Under the pieces are notes generated by a model that saw nothing but the letters and a program-made list of their open reading frames with translations, ran no database searches and had not been told where the DNA came from. Source: Gordionus sp. m RMFG-2023 (lineage: Eukaryota > Nematomorpha > Gordioida > Chordodea > Parachordodidae). From it: 64,000 bases of DNA. Of this stretch, positions 55,770-64,000 are shown piece by piece (position 1 is the first letter of the stretch; each line of letters opens with the position of its first letter). The position numbers were made by a program, and so were the translations under genes. Location of the stretch: NCBI RefSeq assembly GCF_954871325.1, contig NC_088779.1, positions 11,348,846 to 11,412,845 of the forward strand. Reading direction: 5' to 3'.

Positions 55770-55776
55770 TTTTTGG

Positions 55777-57530
55777 AGAATGGAATTTGACTTTTGGGAT
55801 TAGTATAGACTAGAAATCTGTAACGGGCTAAGTTTATGCCGGCCCCCATACGACCGATCGTCTAAATGGGTGGGCCGGCTGGCGATCTTAAAATTTTTAA
55901 AGAACAGGCGGAAGGCAGGCGGGCGACTAATAAAATTTAGACAATGAGCGGGCTGGTTAAAAAACATATAAATTTTATTTGTTATTTAAAATCATTTAAG
56001 AAAACATTATAAAAATATATGTCCCATAAAATTTCAATATTTTTAATACCAAAGTTCCGATAATTGAAGATTTTGTAATGGATGAAATTAATAAAGTTTA
56101 AAAAAATATCGAAAACATGGATCTTATTTGCTTTCTTTCTTTCTTTCCTTCCTTCTTTCACACGACATACTAATTTCACCTGTTTCCCAAAACTCAAAGA
56201 GAATTCAATTAAAGAGTTTTAAATTATAAATGTAAAGTTTGAAATAGAAAGCCATCATGTCAAAATGAAACCACTACCGATAAGAGGATGAGGTTTTTAC
56301 AAAGGAAAGCACCGTACCTAATAACATAATAAAATATTAATTTGTAAAATTTTGCAAGCTTTTAAGCTACTTAGTTTAATTTAAATATAAACAATTAATT
56401 TAAAGAGAAAAATCAATTGAAATGTACCTATCTCGGATGATATTTTATTCATTAAGTTGGAGCCCCGCTCCGTTTTTTCATTACTATTGCAAATTTTACT
56501 TCGAAATTTTGGGCTTTATATAATGTTGGGAAGAAGTGTATTTTCTAGACTAGATAAAAATTTTAATATAATCTTGAAAAAAATAATTCAAATTTAGTTA
56601 AAACTTAAATAGAATTTTTAATTTGATACCCTTCTTTACAGGGATATATTAAATCGTTGAAGCCTAGATGTTAGCTCTGCGCCCTTAACCTTTCTATAAT
56701 TTAGTATTTGAGGATTTCCTGCCCGAATCAAGAATAGACTCTTGCTGTTTATCTATATTTAAATTTGACACCTTATTTGTAATATCAAAATAATTCTTTA
56801 AATTTTGCTCTGATATGCTGTCTTATAGCTTTTAATAAATCTATCTATCTCGATTTTAATTTAATATCGATTATTAGAATAAGTCATTTATAAAAGTGGT
56901 CTTATCTAAACGTCTAGTCATATTATTTAATTTTTGAAAAGTGATTGTATAACAGAAAATAAACTTTCCAAACTGCTTTCGCTATGGGGAGTATGCAAAA
57001 AATCCAATTGAGTGAAGTATTTGTTCAATTTTTACATGTTCGATCCTCAAATCACTAGAAATGGAATTAAGTTACATTTATTTATTATTGGATTGATAAT
57101 ATAATAATAGATTTTATCGAAAAAAATTTTAAATTGTAGAAATATAATAAAATCACATAATGCTATTTGAAACTTATAGTTTGAAGTCGGTTTTGGATTT
57201 CCTTTATTTTTCTAATTTATTTGATAATGGGGGTAAAGGCTATGATATGAAAACACGCAGCAGGGTGCAAGAGGGTAACATGCAGTACTCTGAGAGAAAA
57301 TACAAATGAAATATTCTTAAAATCCATATTTTAATAAACCTGAGCTATTTAAAAAAATTTAAAAATGGTTAGGTTAATATTTATTTAATTGATTTTATTT
57401 ATTTAAAATGTAAATAATTTTTCAGTATAAGTATAAGGCTATTAGTTGACCGCACAAATTTATATATTTTTTCTTAAGCTGTTTTTATTACTTTCTTTTT
57501 TACTTCACTTTGATTTGTATCTTAGATATT
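55777..57530. other. Intergenic, repeats only
   Basis: A GC-rich patch at about 55820-55965 (CCGGCCCCCATACGACCGAT; GGGTGGGCCGGCTGG; GGCAGGCGGGCGA) is a repeat fragment similar in style to 59560-59830. A CTTT/CCTT microsatellite lies at 56131-56159. Reading frames here are short and AT-driven. Confidence 0.4.
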
Positions 57531-57539
57531 AATTAAATT

Positions 57540-57755
57540 TAGTGCTGTTAAACAGCTCATTTTGAGCCGATTTTTTAAAACGGCTAACTCAATATTTCAT
57601 TCAGAATAATATTACGCAACGAAGGTTTTGCTTGTAGAAAACAAAAGTTCTCACATCTATTGGCGAAATCTCATGGCTTAGGCAATATATTTCTGGCAAA
57701 AATATTGAGTTAGCCGTTTTCAAAAATCGGCTCAAACGGGTCGTTTAACAACACT
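57540..57755. mobile_element. MITE of the TAGTGTTGTTAAA family, copy 4
   Basis: The ends TAGTGCTGTTAAACAGC and GGTCGTTTAACAACACT are inverted, with the inner arm pair TTTTGAGCCGATTTTTT and AAAAATCGGCTCAAA, like copy 1. Flanks AATTAAATT (57531-57539) and AATTGGATT (57756-57764) agree at 7 of 9 positions, supporting a 9-bp target duplication. Non-coding. Confidence 0.75.
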
Positions 57756-58187
57756 AATTGGATTGTTTGAAGAAAAAATAAAAAATAACCTTAACATAAT
57801 TCTAAATAATCAAACTCAAAACGGTTAACATAATAAAACTCATATTTACGAATTTAATTTTTATTATTAAGAACCAGGAATAACAAAAGCATGAAAAAGC
57901 AGATATCACATTTTAGCCAAAAAAAATATATTACCAAAGTCTTGAGAATCCTTTTTTGACAATATCTCAAGACTTGTAAATCTGCTACATGATATAATTT
58001 AAATTCTCTTCGATGATAAAAATCGTTATTTTATAATAATATATTGCCACTTCTCCGCTTTATTTAAATTTGTAATTATATATGAATAAAATTATATATA
58101 GAATAAATGTTTCTATAAAACAATATTAAATAAACAAATCACATATTTTTTCTCTTTATCTCTAATAAACTAAATTATATATTTTCA

Positions 58188-58721
58188 ATGGACGAATATT
58201 CCATTGAATGTCTGATGAAAAATAATTTAAAAATATTGAATAATATCTTACCCAAAAATGATGAGTGCTTGATAGAAATAATGTTTAAAAGAGATGAGGA
58301 AAAATTGAGAAAGTTATTGATATCCGAAGATTCTGTGGATTCCGATGCCGATAGCTCATCAATAGATTCTATTTATCCTCTGAATTTGTTCAAGTATTTG
58401 AAATTCTATTTTGAAGAGTTGAAGGCTTTTATGGTAGAGAATAGAATTCAACTAGAACATGGATCCACCAAAAACACCAAATCCGTGTCACTGAAATCAC
58501 AATTAAAACAATTGTCCACTCATTATTACCAAAAGGGATACACTCATATAGTTAACTCCTCGAAGACTTATTTTTCCCAGATAGCGGAGTGGAAGGAAGA
58601 AGATGGCCTTCATGATTTGATAAATTTCGCTTTTAAAACATGTTCTTTGCCTCAAACGGAATTGATAGATCACGCGAAGAAGTTTGAGGAAAGAGAAGAA
58701 ATGCGCAAAACTGACATTTAA
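58188..58721 (+). CDS. Uncharacterised 177-residue protein
   Basis: An ATG-initiated frame of 178 codons ends at TAA. It is longer, less AT-driven and more varied in composition than any random frame nearby. I do not recognise the family. Residues 1-45 look helical and charged (KNNLKILNNILPKNDECLIE; RDEEKLRKLL), residues 46-62 are an acidic Ser/Asp stretch (SEDSVDSDADSSSIDS), and residues 63-177 look mainly helical (FKYLKFYFEELKAFMVENRI; LKQLSTHYYQKGYTHI; DHAKKFEEREEMRK). No signal peptide or membrane segment is seen, so a soluble intracellular protein is likely. It may be a complete single-exon gene or a terminal exon; no strong acceptor lies just upstream. A retroposed or transposon-derived origin cannot be excluded. 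Confidence 0.55.
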   Translation: MDEYSIECLMKNNLKILNNILPKNDECLIEIMFKRDEEKLRKLLISEDSVDSDADSSSIDSIYPLNLFKYLKFYFEELKAFMVENRIQLEHGSTKNTKSVSLKSQLKQLSTHYYQKGYTHIVNSSKTYFSQIAEWKEEDGLHDLINFAFKTCSLPQTELIDHAKKFEEREEMRKTDI

Positions 58722-59004
58722 AGGAACAAGCAAACCATCTTGAAATTATTATAATATTATATATTTATGATTTAATTTCCAACTTAATTTATTTGATAAA
58801 TCTATGCCTGTATAAATATATTATTTTTTTCTTCTTTGTCGGTAAACCTTTTTAAAATACTATGAAAGTAAAAATAAATTTACAACACATTTGATTGGTT
58901 ATCACAAAAGTTTTACAAGTCATATTAACGAAAATTTTCATTTGTAATAAGCTATATAAAAAGTGATGATTGGCTTTTCTTTTTAGGAGTGGAGTACATA
59001 AGGC
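58722..59004. other. Downstream of the 177-residue frame
   Basis: AT-rich sequence with no clear polyadenylation signal and no gene. Confidence 0.35.
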
Positions 59005-59090
59005 CTCGTTTATAATAACCGCGAAAATCACGCGACATCGTTTAGCTTTTAATTACTATCTTAACCATTATCGCCGTTACTATAAACGAG
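59005..59090. mobile_element. Small palindromic MITE-like hairpin
   Basis: CTCGTTTATAATAACCGCGA at the left is inverted, with two mismatches, at the right (TCGCCGTTACTATAAACGAG). The total is 86 bp with a loop including TTTAGCTTTTAATTACT. It could be the core of a short MITE. No duplication of flanks is obvious. Confidence 0.5.
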
Positions 59091-61931
59091 ACACGATCTT
59101 TTTTAAAGACAAACTGCCACTTCTATTTTATTCTAATAAGTTTTAGAAATCTGAAATGACAGGCACTAGGTAACGGCTGAAAAAATTTTTATATGGGCCA
59201 GGCCGGACAAAAGAATTAACAGGCCAGATCGGGCAAAAAATTATTGGCATGGATTATTGATGAACTCTGTTATATGGTAGAAAAAGAAATGATAATTTAT
59301 AAAGTATAGTCTTTTTAATTTAACCACTCCCCAATGTTATAAATAGTTGTTTATTTTGGTGTTCAACTAAATCAATTTCGGTTTAGGCCTTGTATTTAAA
59401 AAAAAAACCAGGCCTAACCTTAGTAAAAAAAATTGAAAAAGGGCTGGACTTGGTACACACTTGGCCTGATATGCAAACTAAATTCCAATCGGGCCTAAAA
59501 TTTTGACATTTTTATTGAGCGAGTCTTCTTAAATATTTTAAACATTGGGTAAGTGGCGGCATGTTAAAAATATTGCGGGCGATGGGTGGGTGAATTTTAA
59601 ATATCTTTGGGGCGAAATGAGCAGAACAGACTTCTATTTATTAATAATCATTTTGGAGTTTATTTAAAAATACATGAAATTAAATAAATGGCCACTAAAA
59701 TAATTTTTAAACATTGAGCGGGCGGACAGGTAAGCGTTAGGGTTAGACAAAATTTTTAGATAAATAGGGGAGCGGGTAAATTTTTAAATAACGATGAGTG
59801 GGTGGGGGTTAATCGGTAGGAGGAACTATGGTTTTGCTAATTTTGATTTGGATTCCATTTTTGTTGCTAATTTTGATTTGCTTGTGAGTACGATGAGCGG
59901 GGGGAGATAGGAATAAAATAGTCATGCTTTAGAGGGATGTTAAAATGCTTTCTCGCTCATCTAAAATGATAAAAGCTAGTGAATGTCACTGATAAAATGT
60001 GATTAAAGTTTTAATATAAAATAAATGGCAATCGATAAATTATAAATTTAATTATTTTTTTAAAAGAAATATAAGATAATACATAAAATCTCTTAAATAT
60101 ACATATGTCTGGCCTAAATATTTTTATCTATGTTATAGTCCAGTTCACCCCTGGCAATTAAATTAAATTTTTCTTAAAAGCACCTTCAATTTTTATTTAT
60201 TTATTTTAATATAATTATAAAAAATTGTTTTCAATGTCGATACAATATCGTGATATTATAGTTATCTATTTGTTTTAATATCGTTTCCTTTCAAATATCT
60301 ATTGAAACCCATCAACACCCATCGCTTTTTCACCTATTTTAATTAAAAGATTTATTTATTTTTTAAAATTTATCTATTAATTTGTCTGTAAATAATTTAG
60401 AGATAAAAAAACATCCCAAAATGTTATATAAATAAATGATTATATTATTACATACATAGAATCGAATAGAAGGAAGAAGGGAAGGAAGACATGTTATAGA
60501 GTAAAAAAAAATTTCATATTTCGTTAATTAATATGAAATACAAATTAAAATTTTTTTAATACTATGTTTTTATCAATTTTCGTTTTATATCAATAAAACC
60601 TATAAATGTCAAATATAACTAATGTATTTCTCCTCCCTCTCGTTGTGTTGTTTCCCCTTTTTTAAAGTTCAGCGTACCTGTAAAAAAAATATTAAAACCT
60701 TTACTTAAAAAATTTTAACACCCCCCCCCCCTTCCCCCCATGTCCAGAACTTGAATACTAGATATTTTTCAAAAAAAAATCACTCCTTTTTAAATTAAAT
60801 TGAAAAAATGATATTATTTATTTTTTTTAAAAATGAGGTGTGTGGAAAAAGGGTTATAAATCTTAGGATATTTTTTATGATATAATGTTATGAGAGCAAA
60901 CTTAACGATTATTAAGTTTGATTAATGAATTCTTTGATTGAGAGTTTATTTTTTGTTTAGATTAATCGGTTTATAATATTTGTCAGAAAGTGTATCTAGC
61001 ATGTTATAGTATACTAAGAAAATTTAAACTGTTAATTGCAATCAGTAAATTCACTATATTATATAATATTCATATGGCAGGTAAAAAAAAAGTCAAAAAT
61101 AAAATATGTAAGCGCCTAGTGATCCTAAAAATGATTTTGTTTAAATATAAAATATATTAGGTTTGCTTAAATGAAAAACATAGGGTCTTGCTATGGTAAG
61201 CTAGCACTTCCCCAACTATGCCCCTCAAGGTAAGGGAAGGGGAAATTTTAAGATCATTTGCTTATTCCTGTTTAAAATATTAGCCCGCCCATTGCAGGTT
61301 TCGGGATTATTATCATTGATCTATGTATGACTCAAAATATATATCTTGGAGGGATGCGATTCTTATAGTTACATGGTGGTATAGTCTAGTTGTTACCGGT
61401 AACTATTTTTTTTATTACTTTTCATATTCTTATATGTCATTCATCATCTTTATTTTAATGATTTCTTAAATTTAGATTAAGATTTTTTAAATATAATTTC
61501 TAATTTACATCAAGCACTCCTTGTAGTCAGTTATTCAGTCCAGGGAGGCTTATCTTTTTCTGAGAAAAACTTGTACGTTTTTTTTATGCCAGTTTAAAAA
61601 AATTTTTAAGATTGTAACTTGCAACTAGATACTTTTCAAAAGGAGCCTTCAACAACATTACTGTTCATCAGCCTATATGTAGACTATTAAAAATAGATGT
61701 TCATATAAAATTAGATGATATCTATCCAAGTAAGATTAAAATTTTATCGGTATAAAAAACATAATCAAAAGAGTCATCTATAAACATATATAAATAAAAA
61801 CCTGAAAATTAGATATAACGGACATTGCGATAATACCAGGTTAGAATAAACCAGAATCAAGTATGTTTACAAATTTTTATGAAAATTTTTCACAATTTGG
61901 TACAAACACTGTTATTCTCATGATTATTTAG
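59091..61931. other. Repeat-rich intergenic DNA
   Basis: From about 59160 to 59830 there are GC-rich repeat pieces (GGGCCAGGCCGGACAAAAGA, similar to 1610-1690; GAGCGGGCGGACAGG) separated by AT-rich spacers. A tandem TTTTGATTTGGATTCC/TTGCTAATTTTGATTTG lies at about 59835-59881. A poly-C run lies at 60721-60730. No gene supported. Confidence 0.4.
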
Positions 61932-62091
61932 AGTGGATGAAGAACAATGGATGAGTATAGTGAAAAGAAAACGGTCATTCAATATGCACAAAATGCCATT
62001 AGGGATGCAAAAGGCAAAATATATCATCTTCAAATTTGAAATATTCAAACGCAGAGAATCCTATTATCAAACCCATCCTTTCGTGGTCTAA
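61932..62091 (+). CDS. Weak exon candidate, 52 codons
   Basis: A possible acceptor (TGATTATTTAG ending at 61931) is followed by an open frame reading VDEEQWMSIVKRKRSFNMHK, then GMQKAKYIIFKFEIFKRRES and a TAA at 62089-62091. Composition is more protein-like than neighbouring frames. I recognise no family; it could be an exon of an unknown gene, a transposon fragment or chance. Confidence 0.2.
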
Positions 62092-64000
62092 TTAATTAAA
62101 ATATCAAATAAGGTTTATGGGAAAATAAATTATTTTTAAGTAATTTGTAATACAATGTAACTCCTTACTTTTGAAATATAATTGTAACGAGTTACTTTAC
62201 TCGTTACAGTCACTATTACTTCTGAAAGGTAACTTCAAACAACGTTAAATATTTTATATTATATAATAAGTTTTAATGTATTTTTAAAATAATTAAGTGA
62301 GAGCGAGGTATTTTTCAAATCTGGGAAAAAATTAAAATATCTAAGTAAGATGGTAAAAATTTGAGCTCAAGCCATTTTTTATACAACATACAAATTCATT
62401 GATTAATTATATGATGAAAAAATAGAATTTGTGCGTTTTCTCAAAAAAGTAAAAAAGTATTTCATCTTTGTAAAACTTATAACTATAATTCTTAAGATTT
62501 ATATATGATATAGGGAACTTGATTCCATCTTTCTATATTACTAGGAATTTTCATTGGAGGTGCAGAGTGCTCCTAGGGTGTTTCTGCGTAGGGTGAAATC
62601 GCAATTAAAGGGATTAAAAATAGGGTAATTCCATTCCAAATTATATCTATATAAACGAAAAAAAGAAAAACGACAGAGGAGCGGGTTATATATACCCCTA
62701 TTGTGACGAATAATTATTTTCATATCTTTCGAAAATATTTTATGTTATTTTGGTAAATTTTGTTAAACTTTCTAATTTGAAAAATACATTTGCAAAATTA
62801 CCCCATAACCTTGCAAGATTACCCTTTTATGCGGTAAAATTGCTAGGAAAAAATGGAAATTTTATTAAACTCCCATGTCATGGGAAATAATGTCTCTAAT
62901 TTATATATTTTGTAGGTTCGTGGTGTGATTGGATTGGATACAATTAGATTAATTAAACGATTTCGAATAATTACTTGATCGCCAAAACACCTGTAGGAAT
63001 TCTCCGGATCCTACTGTAGGTAACATTTTCAGAAAGGCGTTTTAATAAAGAACTATATATGTTGAACGAATTATGTAAAAGTTAGGCATAAACCCACTAA
63101 AGGCTGGTTGAAGGCTAAAAATTTAAATAAGATAGCTATAATAAGGTTTATAATTGAACTTGAATTGATAATATCGATATTTGACCTTTTCTATTTCCAA
63201 ATGTAAAAACGCATTTAGTATTAATTTACTTAACAATCGCGAAATATTAACGTTTGAGAGTAAAAAAAATCAACTATTATAATCGTTTTCAATTTCACAG
63301 TAACAACTTCATCTAATTTTAGAAATATATTTTCCAAAGATGTCACAAGTCTATTTGACTACTTTTGCTACCACCATTAATTTATAAAAGACATCGAGTC
63401 TCATAGTTTAAATTACGATAAAAGTTTACTTTATATAATAATGATAGGATTTTTTTCGTATATTTAGTTTATTTAATTTTTTACTATAATTGCTTTATTG
63501 CTTCTGTATTTTTCATTATACCTTCAATTTTGATACCAATTTTAGAAATTATCTTATATTCTTAATCACTTTTTTAAAATTTATATTATACAGTTTATTT
63601 GACTTATTTGGTTAAATTTTTTGTGGTTGGCAAAATTGATTGGAAAATTGTAATTAATAGGTAAGGCACTAAATATTTAACGCAAGTCAAATATTTAGAT
63701 TTTTATATTCTCCGTTCTGGTATGATATCAATTTGACAATTTTTTTTTCTTATTTTATCAATAATTTTTTTCAATCGACCAAACAGATTAAAGCAATAAA
63801 AAAATACTAATTGAGTATTATTTTAGAGTTCGTTATAAGTTTAAAAATAAGTGTTTCCAAAAGCATGGTTTTTTCTTATAACCTTGTTCCTTTCTTGTGG
63901 TTCGTAAAAAAACTGAATGAGGAATTAATAAGTACTAGCAGACAATAAATATTAGCGTAAATCAGATATTTTGTTCTTCTACATTTTCCATGGCATGATG
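62092..64000. other. AT-rich end of window, no gene
   Basis: About 63480-63930 is a diverged copy of the dispersed repeat at 22260-22580 (shared GATACCAATTTTAG and CTTGTGGTTCG). The minus-strand frame 62541-62723 has no recognisable similarity and is probably not a gene. Confidence 0.4.

Noticed and set aside
61371-61400. tRNA-like A box TGGTATAGTCTAGTTG
   Set aside because: No B box within the right distance and no cloverleaf; too short to claim.
62541-62723. 60-residue minus-strand frame with FNPFNCDFTLRRNTLG
   Set aside because: Short, no start-context or family support; probably chance or decayed repeat.

Overview
The window is a stretch of a very AT-rich animal (metazoan) nuclear genome. 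The evidence is intron-split genes with GT-AG boundaries, an Engrailed-type homeobox exon, an animal-type N-acetylglucosamine-6-phosphate deacetylase (AMDHD2) gene, and a dense load of eukaryotic transposable elements (hAT, piggyBac, RTE-type LINE, tRNA-derived SINE, MITEs). Codon use and repeats suggest an invertebrate; I cannot name the phylum. There is no bacterial-style operon, CRISPR array or rRNA.

Layout. 1-9.7 kb: no host gene. It holds a GC-rich TIR element (3079-3919) with a small MITE inside it, and a decayed RTE LINE (about 5.15-8.64 kb) split by a hAT copy that itself carries another insertion. 9.7-19.4 kb: a second hAT copy (10072-12055), a hAT-like element (15216-16405) and otherwise featureless AT-rich DNA. 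19394-20515: the Engrailed-like homeobox exon (+). 20.6-27.5 kb: intergenic, with a third hAT copy (23032-24139) and an internally deleted piggyBac (24740-26479) flanked by TTAA. 27.56-51.81 kb: the AMDHD2 gene on the minus strand. Nine coding exons can be placed by conserved protein sequence, splice sites and phase; the start exon and one short exon before the last one were not found. Its introns hold most of the mobile DNA: a 3.2-kb palindromic element with arms of about 1.1 kb, a second inverted-repeat element with a 14-15-bp minisatellite, a LINE relic, a foldback element, a MITE and a nearly intact RTE LINE. 52.4-55.8 kb: a hAT-like element with an exact 8-bp duplication and a smaller TIR element inside it, then a related TIR element carrying a tRNA-derived SINE. 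58188-58721: a 177-residue open reading frame I do not recognise. The last 5 kb hold repeats and one weak exon candidate.

The most interesting observation is the LINE at 46741-49903. A perfect 16-bp target duplication encloses not only the LINE but also a tRNA-like sequence with A and B boxes at its 5' end, so the tRNA-like head and the LINE were inserted as one unit. The second is the palindromic element at 27858-31099, which carries a decayed protein resembling a family I recall only as uncharacterised transposon-like proteins of invertebrates; several fragments in this window make the domain order readable.

The host genes do not form a functional unit. AMDHD2 works in cytosolic amino-sugar metabolism and the homeobox protein is a nuclear DNA-binding regulator. 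Family assignments rest on reading translated sequence and remembered families, without database searches.
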